Assembly (NCBI GenBank): GCA_035623985.1
Contig: DASPSJ010000087.1
Span: forward strand, 1-64,000
Length of the DNA stretch: 64,000 nt
Source: DAHUYF01 sp035623985
Lineage (GTDB): Bacteria > Pseudomonadota > Alphaproteobacteria > ATCC43930 > CGMCC-115725
Direction: 5' to 3'
Position 1 is the first letter of the stretch. Each line of letters begins with the position of its first letter. A program made the translations under genes and the position numbers. This document shows, one piece after another, positions 8,106 to 16,045 of this stretch. The notes beneath the pieces were generated by a model. That model ran no database searches. It was not told the DNA's origin and saw nothing but the letters and a program-made list of their open reading frames with translations.

Positions 8106-9226
8106 GCCCAGGGCTCCAGCGCATAGCGTTCGACCGCCTCGGGCAGGAAATCGCAGCCGAGGCCCGGCCGGTCCGGCAGCTCGATCATGCCCTTGGCGAC
8201 GGCGAGCTGCGGCGCGATGAGGCGGCGGAAATTGAGCACTTTGTCGTCGGGGAAAAGCTCGACATAGCGCGCGTTCGGCGTCGCCGCCACGAGATGCGCG
8301 TGCACGTCGTGAAACCAGTGCGGGCAGAGCGTCACGCCGTAGCTCGCCGCGGTGGCGGCGATGCGGCGGAACTCGCTGATGCCGCCGCAGACGCAGGCAT
8401 CGGTCTGCAAGATCATCGCCGCGCCCTTGTCGAGCAGCTCCTTGAAGCGCCAGCGCCCGCCCTCGATTTCGCCGGTCGCCACGGGCACCGGCGTCAGCCG
8501 CGCAAGGCGCGCATGGTTGTCGATGTCGTCGGGGCCGAAGGGCTCCTCGATCCAATAGGGATCGGAGGGCTCGTAGGCGCGCAAGAAGCGCAGCGCCGTC
8601 GGCAGATCCGACTAGGCGTTGTTGGCATCGAGCATGAGCAGCACGTCGGGGCCGATCGCGGCGCGCGCCGCCTCGATGCGCGCGCGCTCGCGCCCGAGAT
8701 CGCGCTCGCGCCCGACCTTGATCTTGACCGCGCCGAAGCCCTGGCGGACGTAGCCCGCCACCTCCTCGCCCAGCATCTCCGGCGTCTTGCCTTCGAGGTA
8801 GTAGCCGCCGCTGGCATAGGCCGGCACGCGGTCGGTGACCGCGGCGCCGAGATATTTGTAAAGCGGCAGCCCCGCCGCCCGCGCGTTCCTATCCCAGAGC
8901 GCGATGTCGAGCGCGCTGATGGCGCGCAGCACGGCACCCAGCCGGCCGGCGAGCAGCGCTTCCTGGTACATGTCTTCCCAGAGGCCCTCGACGCGATGGG
9001 TATCCTGGCCGAGCAGCTTGCGCGCCAGAAGGCCGTGCACCGCCTTGGTGACGAGGGTGCCGGCGGCATGGCCGGCATAGCAGAAGCCGATGCCTTTGAC
9101 GCCGTCATCGCCTTCGATTTCGACGAGGGCGTAATGGCGCTCGCTCACCGAGCGAGTGGCGAAGGCGGTCGCCGCCGCGAGCGGCACCGTGACGGCGCGG
9201 GCACGGAGTCTGGCGATGCGGGTCAT
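8102..9226 (-). pseudogene. Mandelate racemase/muconate lactonizing enzyme family, interrupted by in-frame TAG
   Basis: A 374-codon enolase-superfamily gene read from the ATG at 9226. The N-terminal capping domain, a KIKVG segment (catalytic lysine region) and the metal-site LDANNA motif are all present. The next codon (8612-8614 on the plus strand, codon 205) is TAG where homologs have tryptophan (DANNAW). Translation resumes in the same frame with SDLPTALRFLRAYEP, followed by the WIEEP metal-ligand motif and the rest of the barrel through CPHWFHD to the normal end. A single G-to-A change (TGG to TAG) explains the break. It may be a recent inactivating mutation, a sequencing error or, less likely, a readthrough codon. 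The gene heads an operon with the two decarboxylase subunits. Confidence 0.85.
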
Positions 9227-9670
9227 GGGCGCGGCGCTCTCTCCTTCCGATGTTGCATCGATCCTAGGGACAGCACGATGTTGCAGGCAACCCATGCCAG
9301 GACATCGGGTTACATACTTCCGACTTCGATGGCGATGTTTGTGACGACTGTATCTCGAAATTGCTGTTCAGCATACTTAACGCAATAGCCGAAGCCGAGT
9401 GCAAATTGGCTGAAGACACGGTGCAGCAAAAAAGATCCAACACATGAAGGCATTGCGTCGTAAAGTGCGGTCCTTAGCCGCGATTACGGAAGCAATGCGG
9501 GAGCAATGCTTTTCGATCACCTTCGCCAGTATTGTACGCCGCTCGCTGCCCCATTTATGAGCCGCCTCGCCCTAGCCTTCCTTATAGTAAATGGCAAACA
9601 ACGGCCTCGGGATTTCCCGTGGACAACGCTAACCATCGATGGTTGAATGCCTCGCTGTGGAAGGAACGAT
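9227..9670. other. Intergenic region, start of second AT-richer stretch
   Basis: A gap of about 444 bases. Composition shifts to AT-richer here. A 37-codon frame beginning at 9444 has no recognisable character and is not called. The only structured element seen is the 14-base palindrome at 9631-9644 in front of the next gene. Confidence 0.5.
9631..9644. promoter_or_regulatory. 14-base perfect palindrome upstream of small-gene unit
   Basis: AACCATCGATGGTT is a perfect palindrome located 26 bases before the ATG of the first of three overlapping small genes. Its position between promoter region and ribosome-binding site suggests an operator, possibly for the winged-helix protein encoded two frames downstream. 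The only evidence is symmetry and position. Confidence 0.4.
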
Positions 9671-9988
9671 ATGGCCAGGCGCTCATCGCTAAAGGTGCAA
9701 AGGGGCACGACTATTGGCGGATCCATTAGGCCAGAGCAGGTCGTTGCGCCGGATGCAGTTCCAGAGCTTTTAATCGACGGTGTAAGCAACGTTGCTGTTG
9801 TTAACGGGGTCGCCCGACTTAGTTGTATCGCAATACGTGCCGTTCCTGGCGGCCAAACGCAAACCGTCCAGCTCGTGTTGCGCTTGGCGATGGCGGTACC
9901 CACTTTGATCGGGGTAAATCGAGCGATTTCCCAGGTGATCCGTCAAATAGAGGAAAGTAGCAGTGGCCGCTCCGAAAAGACAACATAA
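9671..9988 (+). CDS. Small protein of unknown function, first gene of overlapping unit
   Basis: A 105-residue protein read from the ATG at 9671, preceded by GGAAGG at good spacing. The central region (PELLIDGVSNVAVVNGVARLSC) alternates hydrophobic residues as in beta strands. It is followed by a predicted helix around residues 72-95 (MAVPTLIGVNRAISQVIRQI). Small alphaproteobacterial proteins with this strand-then-helix layout are familiar, but I can name no function. The stop at 9988 lies inside the next gene (26-base overlap), so translation of the two is probably coupled. Confidence 0.6.
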   Translation: MARRSSLKVQRGTTIGGSIRPEQVVAPDAVPELLIDGVSNVAVVNGVARLSCIAIRAVPGGQTQTVQLVLRLAMAVPTLIGVNRAISQVIRQIEESSSGRSEKTT

Positions 9989-10469
9989 GCTCTCTCAGGA
10001 TATCCTCACCATCGTCGGGATGGTCGAGCCACCTCTGCCTGCATTTGCAAGAGGCTCTGTGACGATGCCTCCGCCCGATGTGATCTTTAACATAGCGGGA
10101 ATCGAAACGGAATTTCCTGCGACGCAATTCGGTGGAGCAACTGAGCTGATTAACGTCTCCAATCCGCTATTGGAGACTATGACTGCGCTTACGGCAGAAG
10201 TTCGAGAACTGCGGGGTGCGGTCGAGACCGCTGTCAAAGGTCTGGCTGCGGTGACACGGCGACTGGATGAACTTCGTGCCACAGAAGCGCCAGAGGCCAA
10301 CGTTGTCCGCGACGAGGACGCTAGGACGACAATAAAATCATATTTTGAGGCGCACCACGGCGAAACGCTTTACCCTTCCGATGTCGCGGCCGCTTTACAC
10401 CTTCCGTATCGCCAAGTGACTAAGCTATTAGACGAGCTCGAGCGAGATGGCCAGATCGCAAGAACCTGA
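9963..10469 (+). CDS. Coiled-coil protein with C-terminal winged-helix-like domain
   Basis: A 168-residue protein starting at GTG 9963 with GAGGAAA upstream. Residues about 68-105 (LLETMTALTAEVRELRGAV and on through RRLDELRA) form a likely coiled coil. The last 50 residues have the look of a winged helix (DARTTIKSYFEAHHGE, then LYPSDVAAALHLPYRQVTKL and LDELERDGQIAR), with a recognition-helix-like segment. It could be a DNA-binding regulator of its own unit, acting at the palindrome at 9631. It overlaps both neighbours (26 bases before, 23 after), and its codon use is less GC-biased than the flanking metabolic genes. Confidence 0.6.
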   Translation: MAAPKRQHKLSQDILTIVGMVEPPLPAFARGSVTMPPPDVIFNIAGIETEFPATQFGGATELINVSNPLLETMTALTAEVRELRGAVETAVKGLAAVTRRLDELRATEAPEANVVRDEDARTTIKSYFEAHHGETLYPSDVAAALHLPYRQVTKLLDELERDGQIART

Positions 10470-10680
10470 GAAATCCGTAAAGCAAGAACAGCGAAAGCCC
10501 ATGCACGGTACGCTGCCGGGCGACAGGATTTCAGGGGATAGACTGGTCGTGCAATGCAGGAAGCCAGGAAAGTGGGAGTCGTTTCGTATGTCAGACCAGC
10601 ACAATGGATTTTGCACGACAGCTCGCAAGAACGCGATAGCAACCGTCGAGGCCGGATATACGAATGTCAGGTCAGGGTAG
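10447..10680 (+). CDS. Small hydrophilic protein of unknown function
   Basis: A 77-residue basic, hydrophilic protein beginning with ATG at 10447, inside the end of the winged-helix gene. No family is recognised. Two cysteines are present but not arranged as a zinc site. The ribosome-binding match is weak, and expression probably relies on coupling to the upstream gene through the 23-base overlap. It may be an artefact of a permissive frame. Confidence 0.35.
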   Translation: MARSQEPEKSVKQEQRKPMHGTLPGDRISGDRLVVQCRKPGKWESFRMSDQHNGFCTTARKNAIATVEAGYTNVRSG

Positions 10681-10913
10681 CTGCGACCCGTTTCTCGGCG
10701 TTCAATAGAGACAGTCGCCGAGCCTTCAAACGATGGCCGAACGAGTATCTACCTGTCGCGAAGTTTCTACCAGGAGTCGTTGCCTCCTACCTCGACCAGC
10801 GCGCAATGTTACTTGTTCATCGAGCGGATCGAGAGCGCCGTTGCCAAGTCATAAGCGAGACGGCTCTCTTTAATCTAATCTTCCCAAAGATCGCTGCTGA
10901 TCCTAGGAGGAAC

Positions 10914-10965
10914 GCGCCGTTCCCGGCAACCAGCTTCAGGCGGGAACGGGCGCCGCCCCGCCGGC
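10914..10965. repeat. Imperfect hairpin at the 3' end of the MFS gene
   Basis: A stem built on GTTCCCG and CGGGAAC, extended outward by further G-C pairs with one bulge, spans the stop codon of the MFS gene. No T run follows on either strand, so it is not a classical terminator. It may stabilise the transcript end or mark the edge of the AT-richer stretch. Confidence 0.35.
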
Positions 10966-12216
10966 GCGGCCGCGGCCGATATAGAGCACCAGCAGCGCGG
11001 CGAGGAGGCAGAACGTGCCGGAGATCAGCACCGGCACGAGATAGGCGCCCAATAGCGAGCGCAGCAGGCCCGCTTCGAAGGCGGTGACGCCGGCGCCGAG
11101 CTGATGGCCGGCCAGCAGCCAGCCGAAGATGATCGGCGCGTCCTGCGCGCCGAAGAGATCGGTGGCGAGCCGCACTGTCGGCGGGACGGTGGCGAGCCAG
11201 TCGAGGCCGTAGAAGACGGCGAAGATCGAGAGGCCGTAAAGCGAGAAGCCGGAATAGGGCAGGTAGAGCAGCGACAGGCCGCGCAGGCCGTAATACCAGA
11301 ACAAGAGGTAGCGGCTGTCGAAGCGGTCGGAAAGCCAGCCCGAGGCGGTCGTGCCGACGAGATCGAAGACGCCCATCACCGCGAGCAGGCTTGCGCCCTG
11401 CACCTCGGGGATGCCGTAATCGAAGCAATAGGAGATGAGGTGCGTGCCGATGAGGCCGTTGGTGCTGGCGCCGCAGATGAAGAAGCTGGCGAAGAGCAGC
11501 CAGAACCCGCCCGACCGGGAAGCCCGTCCCAGCGCCGCGAGCGCAAGATGCACCGGATTTGCCCGCGCCACGCCGCCCATGGCGGCATTCTCCGCCGCGC
11601 CGTAAGGCGCGAGGCCGATCGCGGCCGGGCTCTCCGGCAGGAGCAGCGCCACGACCGGGATCATGGCGACGGCAACGACCGCGGCAACCCATACCACCGG
11701 CCGCCAGCCCGCGCTTTCCGCCAGCGCCGCGAGCAGCGGCAGGAAGACGAGCTGGCCCGTGGCGGTGCTGGCGGCGATGATGCCCATCACCAGCCCCTGC
11801 TGCTTGGCGAACCAGCGGTTGACGATTGTGGCGCCGAGCACCAGCGCGGTGACGCCGGTGCCGAGGCCGACCGCGAGCCCCCAGGCGAGCACGAGCTGCC
11901 ACGGCGCGGTCATCAGCGTGCTCGCCGCGACGCTAGCGCCGACCAGCGCGAGCGCGAGCAGCACGGTGCGGCGGATGCCGAGCTGCTGCATCAGCGCCCC
12001 GGCAAAGGGTCCGATCAAGCCGTAGAGCACGATGTTGAGCGAGATGGCGAAGGAGATGGTGCCGCGGCTCCAGCCGAAATCCCGCTCGAGCGGCACGATC
12101 AGCACGCTCGGCGTGACGCGGATTCCGACCGCGGCGAGAAGGACGAGAAAGGTCACGGCGGCGACGATCCAGGCGTAATGCACGCGCCCTGAAAATAGCC
12201 GAGCGAGCGTCCTCAT
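10936..12216 (-). CDS. Major facilitator superfamily transporter
   Basis: A 426-residue protein with twelve hydrophobic segments in the MFS pattern, including the conserved loop between helices 2 and 3 (GALMQQLGIRRTVLL) and a second-half equivalent (GWLSDRFDSRYLLF). The sequence style resembles monocarboxylate/oxalate-type (OFA or MCT-like) members, so a small organic acid is a plausible substrate, though this is inference. It starts at ATG 12216 and is divergent from a TetR-type regulator, with a perfect palindrome between the two starts. Confidence 0.88.
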   Translation of the reverse strand: MRTLARLFSGRVHYAWIVAAVTFLVLLAAVGIRVTPSVLIVPLERDFGWSRGTISFAISLNIVLYGLIGPFAGALMQQLGIRRTVLLALALVGASVAASTLMTAPWQLVLAWGLAVGLGTGVTALVLGATIVNRWFAKQQGLVMGIIAASTATGQLVFLPLLAALAESAGWRPVVWVAAVVAVAMIPVVALLLPESPAAIGLAPYGAAENAAMGGVARANPVHLALAALGRASRSGGFWLLFASFFICGASTNGLIGTHLISYCFDYGIPEVQGASLLAVMGVFDLVGTTASGWLSDRFDSRYLLFWYYGLRGLSLLYLPYSGFSLYGLSIFAVFYGLDWLATVPPTVRLATDLFGAQDAPIIFGWLLAGHQLGAGVTAFEAGLLRSLLGAYLVPVLISGTFCLLAALLVLYIGRGRAGGAAPVPA

Positions 12217-12238
12217 CCTGCCGCCTCCTTTATGAGAC

Positions 12239-12248
12239 AGACCGGTCT
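12239..12248. promoter_or_regulatory. Probable TetR-family operator
   Basis: AGACCGGTCT is a perfect 10-base palindrome 23 bases upstream of the MFS start and 61 bases before the regulator start. A second related half-site, GGTCT, appears about 20 bases further on at 12271-12275. Operators with this symmetry are common for small TetR-type regulators. Confidence 0.55.
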
Positions 12249-12308
12249 ACCTCTTTACACGATACCGAGCGGTCTCTATCCTGTAAAGCCAGCGAGCGAG
12301 GACGGGCC

Positions 12309-12926
12309 ATGCGCCGGCGGAAGGCGGTCGCGGCGAAAAAGCGGGAAGGCGGGGACGGCGCCGGCGCGCCTTCGGCGCGCGAGCGGCTGCTCGAGGCGGC
12401 GGGCGAGCTCTTCTACCGCCAGGGCATCCGCCCGGTCGGCGTCGACGAGGTCGTCGCCAAGGCGGACGTCGCCAAGATGAGCCTCTATCGCAGCTTCCCG
12501 TCCAAGGACGAGCTTGCCGCCGCCTATCTCGAAGCGAACGACGCCTGGTACTGGGAGCGGTGGGACAATGTCATAGGACAATGGGAGAGCCAGCCGCGCG
12601 AGCAGCTCCGCGCGCTGTTCCGCGGCCTCGCCAAGCGCGCCACGCAAGCCGATTGGCGCGGCTGCCCCTTCACCAACGCCGCCACCGAGTTCCCCGAGCC
12701 GGGCCATCCCGCGCGCAAGGTCGCCGAACGGCACAAGCAGGAGCTGCGCCGCCGCCTCTTTGCTCTCGCCCGCGCCGTGGGCGCGCGGCGTCCGGCGCAG
12801 CTCGCCGACCAGCTCGTGCTGTTGTTCGAAGGCGCTTACGCCAGCGCGCAGACTTTCGGCGCGCAAGGCCCAGCCGCCGCCGTCGCCGAAGCCGCCGACG
12901 CGCTGGTGGCGGCGCAGCTCGGCTGA
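12309..12926 (+). CDS. TetR/AcrR family transcriptional regulator
   Basis: A 205-residue regulator. The N-terminal helix-turn-helix is clear at about residues 22-66 (RERLLEAAGELFYRQGIRPV, then VDEVVAKADVAKMSLYRSFP and SKDEL). The remaining helical part is the ligand and dimerisation domain. The ATG at 12309 is divergent from the MFS transporter, so it most likely represses that transporter until an inducer is present. The C-terminal domain contains WRGCPFTNAATEF, found in a broad TetR subgroup. Confidence 0.92.
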   Translation: MRRRKAVAAKKREGGDGAGAPSARERLLEAAGELFYRQGIRPVGVDEVVAKADVAKMSLYRSFPSKDELAAAYLEANDAWYWERWDNVIGQWESQPREQLRALFRGLAKRATQADWRGCPFTNAATEFPEPGHPARKVAERHKQELRRRLFALARAVGARRPAQLADQLVLLFEGAYASAQTFGAQGPAAAVAEAADALVAAQLG

Positions 12927-12934
12927 ATCGCCCC

Positions 12935-13909
12935 CTATTGCAGCCGCGGCGTCTTGAGGAAGGAGGCGCGGTCGGCGGATTTGACCCGCACCCAGACGGT
13001 GCGCCCGTCGCGCACCACCTCGATCGGTATCTCGGTGCCGGCCGGCCCGCTCGCCCAGACCTTGCGGTAGAAATCGGCGAGGCTGGTGACGCTCTCGTCG
13101 CGCACCGCCCAGAGCACGTCGCCTTCCCGGAGGCCGGCGGCGGCGGCGGGGCCGCGCGGGCTGACATCGGCGACGGTCACCCGCCCGTCGCGCTCCGCCG
13201 AGAAGACGCCGAGCCACGGCCGCGCCGGCTTGTTCTGCCGGCCGTAGGTGACGAGATCGTGCAGGATCGGCTTGAGGCGGTCGATCGGCACGATCATGTT
13301 GATGTCGCGCACGCTGTTGCGCTCGGTCATCTGCTGCACCATCAACGAGCCGATGCCGATCAGCCTGCCGTCGCGGCCGATGAGGCCGGTGCCGCCCCAG
13401 AAGGGATGGGCCGGCGCGGTGAAGATCGCATCGGGCAGCAGATACTCCCAATAGCCGGCGAATTCCTGCTTGCCGATGATGCTGGCGCGCACGGATTGGC
13501 GCCGGCCGCCGCCGGCGACGATGACGGGATCGCCGGGCTCGATGTCGCCCGAGCGCCCAAGCTCGAGCGCCGGCAGGCCGAGCCGGCCCAGCGCCTGCAC
13601 CAGGCCGAAGCCGGTCTCCTGGTCGTAAGCCAAGGTGTGGCCGGGCGTGGCCCTGCCGTCGGCGGTGCTGAGCCAGACGCTCTCCGCCTCGGTGACGAGA
13701 TAGCCGATGGTGAGGACAAGGCCGCTGTCGCGGATCAGCACGCCGCTGCCGGCGCGCTCGGTGCCGAGCGTCTGGGCGGTGAAGGCGTCGTCGGGGATAT
13801 GCGCCTGCAGCCCCACCACCGATTGCAGCGCGCGGTCGAGGTCGAAGTCGAACTCTTCGGGCTTGGGCTGTGCCAGGAGCGGAATTTCCCAGTCGGGCTT
13901 CTTGGCCAT
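12935..13909 (-). CDS. HtrA-like serine protease fold with all three catalytic residues lost, plus PDZ domain
   Basis: A 324-residue protein that aligns with the trypsin-like domain of HtrA and one PDZ domain (about 225-310), but without the triad. The histidine of TNNHVV is Y70 in LTIGYLV. The aspartate of TDLALL is G100 in ETGFGLV. The serine of GNSGGP is W171 in PFWGGTG. No signal peptide is visible, so it is probably cytoplasmic. Fold and PDZ are retained, including PWLGVFSAERDGRVTVADV and SPRGPAAAAGLREGD, so a binding or scaffolding role is likely. A genuine DegP with an intact triad occurs elsewhere in this window (56336-57913) for comparison. Confidence 0.85.
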   Translation of the reverse strand: MAKKPDWEIPLLAQPKPEEFDFDLDRALQSVVGLQAHIPDDAFTAQTLGTERAGSGVLIRDSGLVLTIGYLVTEAESVWLSTADGRATPGHTLAYDQETGFGLVQALGRLGLPALELGRSGDIEPGDPVIVAGGGRRQSVRASIIGKQEFAGYWEYLLPDAIFTAPAHPFWGGTGLIGRDGRLIGIGSLMVQQMTERNSVRDINMIVPIDRLKPILHDLVTYGRQNKPARPWLGVFSAERDGRVTVADVSPRGPAAAAGLREGDVLWAVRDESVTSLADFYRKVWASGPAGTEIPIEVVRDGRTVWVRVKSADRASFLKTPRLQ

Positions 13910-13983
13910 GGCTATCCCCGTCTGCTGATCGCCCGCTTACTATCGCCAATCGCGGGCCGCAACGCCAGAGCCGGCATCTCGCG

Positions 13984-14898
13984 TCAGCGATGTGAAAACA
14001 TCGGGCGTCCCGCCACCGGCAGCTCGGCGCGCAGCACGCTGCCGCTCGAGGATTCCGTGATGAACAGCGACTTCCGGTCCTTGCCGCCATAGGCGCAGTT
14101 GGTGGTGGCGAGCCCGGCGCAGGATTTGATGCGATAGAGCGGCTCGCCGAGAGGACTGAAGAGCCAGACGGCGCCGAAGCCGACGTGGCAGACCGCGAGG
14201 TTGTCCTGCTCGTCCATGGCCATGCCGTCGGGGCCGGTGCCGCCCGACATCTGGATGAAGATGCCGACCCGGCCGACGCCGCCCTCTTTGGCCAGCGGCA
14301 CGCGCCAGACGGCGTTGTTGCGGGTGACGCAGAGATAAAGGACGGTCTCCGCCCGGTTGAGGGCAAGGCCGTTGGGGCTGGGCACGTTCTCGAGCAGGCA
14401 GTCGAGGCCGCCATCGGTCCTGAGCCGCCAGAGCCTGCCGGTCGGATCGTGCAGCCCGGTCATGCCCTGGTCCGTGAAATAGAGATCGCCGTTGGCGGCA
14501 AAGACGAGGTCGTTGACGCCCTTGAAACGCTCGAACCGCGCCCGCTCCAGGCAGGGCGCGATCTTGCCGCTCCGGGGATCGAACACCATGATGCCGTGCT
14601 TGTGGTCGGTGATGAAGGCGCGGCCGTCCCTGTGGAATTTGAGGCCGTTGGGCTCACCGTCATATTCGAAGGCGAGCGACAGCGTGCCGTCGGGCGCGAT
14701 CTTGAAAAGCCGGCCCCAGGGAATGTCGGTCACCCAGAGATTGCCCTCGCGGTCGAAGGAGGGGCCTTCGAGGAAGGACGGCGTCGGCGCGCCTTCGCGC
14801 AGCGTGTCGACCCAAGGCGATTTGCCGCCGGCGCGGGACAGCGCGTCCGGCACGCGGGCGAAGATCGTGGTCTCGATGACGGGGGGCGCTGCGAACAT
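13984..14898 (-). CDS. SMP-30/gluconolactonase family protein
   Basis: A 304-residue six-bladed beta-propeller enzyme. The start at ATG 14898 has GGAGGA upstream; a longer frame lacks support. Typical family landmarks are a metal-ligand glutamate in FLEGPSFDREGNLWVTDI, GVNDLVFAANGDLYFTD, SPNGLALNRAETVLY and GPDGMAMDEQDNLAVCHVG. Members hydrolyse sugar-acid lactones such as gluconolactone using a single divalent metal. The gene follows the frameshifted FUSC gene by 19 bases on the same strand. Confidence 0.88.
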   Translation of the reverse strand: MFAAPPVIETTIFARVPDALSRAGGKSPWVDTLREGAPTPSFLEGPSFDREGNLWVTDIPWGRLFKIAPDGTLSLAFEYDGEPNGLKFHRDGRAFITDHKHGIMVFDPRSGKIAPCLERARFERFKGVNDLVFAANGDLYFTDQGMTGLHDPTGRLWRLRTDGGLDCLLENVPSPNGLALNRAETVLYLCVTRNNAVWRVPLAKEGGVGRVGIFIQMSGGTGPDGMAMDEQDNLAVCHVGFGAVWLFSPLGEPLYRIKSCAGLATTNCAYGGKDRKSLFITESSSGSVLRAELPVAGRPMFSHR

Positions 14899-14917
14899 GG
14901 GCGTGCTTCCTCCGGCG

Positions 14918-16031
14918 TTATGCGTTTTCCTTTTTGGTCCCGCCGCCATCGGCGAGTTCGCCGGCGCGGCTCATCAGGTCTTGCACATGGCCGCGGAGCT
15001 GATCGAGCGCGAAACCCAGAGCGAAGATGCGTCCGGCTTCCTCGCCCGGCAAGGCTTGCGTCAATCCCGAACGGCGCAGCTCGGCCATTGCCGCCGCGTA
15101 GCCGTCGAAAGCGCCGAACACCGCCGTTGGCGCCGGTGGATCGCGCCCCGAGGCAAGGGCTTCACCGGTGGCACGGAAAAAGCTGCCGGTCGCCGCTGTG
15201 ATCTCCGCCAGCGACGCTTCGAGCGGCTTGCGGCATGGTTCCGCCATCGGCTCGGCCGCGGTGCGGGCGATGATGATGAGATCGCTGCGCAGGCGGCGCA
15301 GGGTGCGGATCAGCGGCTCCGGATCGGCCGCCTCGGTGAGGCGGCTGCGGCGCTCATGTTCGGCTTCCTTGCCGACCGCATCGAGCTTCCGCAAGGCGGC
15401 GCCGATCCGGTCGTTGAGCCGAGCGACCTCGGACCGGCGCGTGGTTTGCGAAGCGCCGGGCGAAAGGGCCGTCATGAGATCGGCAAGGAGGACCAGCGTG
15501 CGGCGGGCCGTCTTGATGACGAGTCCGTGGGCGCGCCGGCAGGACGAGAAGCGAGACACCAAGCCCGACGATGCAGCCGAGGCCGATCTCCGTGACGCGG
15601 CCGATCGCCGAGGCCAGCGGGCCGTCCTGCTGCGCGGCGCCGCCCAGCAGGACGATGACCGCGGTTATCGGCGCGACGCGGAAGCTCGCCTTGAGCGTCG
15701 CCAGCAGCGCCAGCGGCGCCACCGAGAGCGCCAGCGCCGCGCCGCGCACGACCGGCTCGGCATGCGGCACCAGCAATCCGACCAGCGCGCCATAGGCCGC
15801 GCCGCCGAGCGTGCCGACCAGGCGATCGATGCCGGCCTTCAACGACCCGCCGATGCTGGCCTGGACGACGATGACCGCGGTCAGCACCGCCCAATAGCCC
15901 TGGGCGAGGCCGAGCAGCTCCGCCAGCGCGAAGGCGAGGAGTCCGGCCACGGTCATTCTGAGGCTGAGGCGAAGCTCGGCGCCGCGGCGGCCGAGCCAAG
16001 CGCGGATCCGTCGTGCCGCCGCCAGCGCCAC
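14918..16031 (-). pseudogene. FUSC-type aromatic acid exporter-like membrane protein, frameshifted
   Basis: The N-terminal part is in one frame. It starts from GTG 16031 with GGAG upstream and contains several membrane helices and the GYWAVLTAVIVVQASIGGS signature of FUSC proteins. The frame then breaks at a GC-repeat tract (15531-15536). The C-terminal soluble part continues in another frame (AHGLVIKTARRTLVLLADL to the stop at 14918). The junction reads LVLPAR then AHGLV, as expected if one GC unit had been lost from a GCGCGCGC run; restoring two bases makes the whole gene one frame. It lies 15 bases after a TAXI binding-protein gene. A sequencing error is possible. Confidence 0.8.
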
Positions 16032-16045
16032 ATCCTTCTCCCGGT

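Noticed and set aside
8612..8614. Pyrrolysine or other recoding of the amber codon
   Set aside because: The family is not a methylamine methyltransferase, the position is Trp in homologs, and one transition explains the codon.
9444..9557. 37-codon frame in the AT-richer intergenic region
   Set aside because: No ribosome-binding site and no recognisable protein character; might be a gene remnant but nothing supports it.
10554..11087. 177-codon plus-strand frame reaching into the MFS gene
   Set aside because: Its second half is the antisense of the MFS coding sequence and the first half has no ribosome-binding site or family resemblance.
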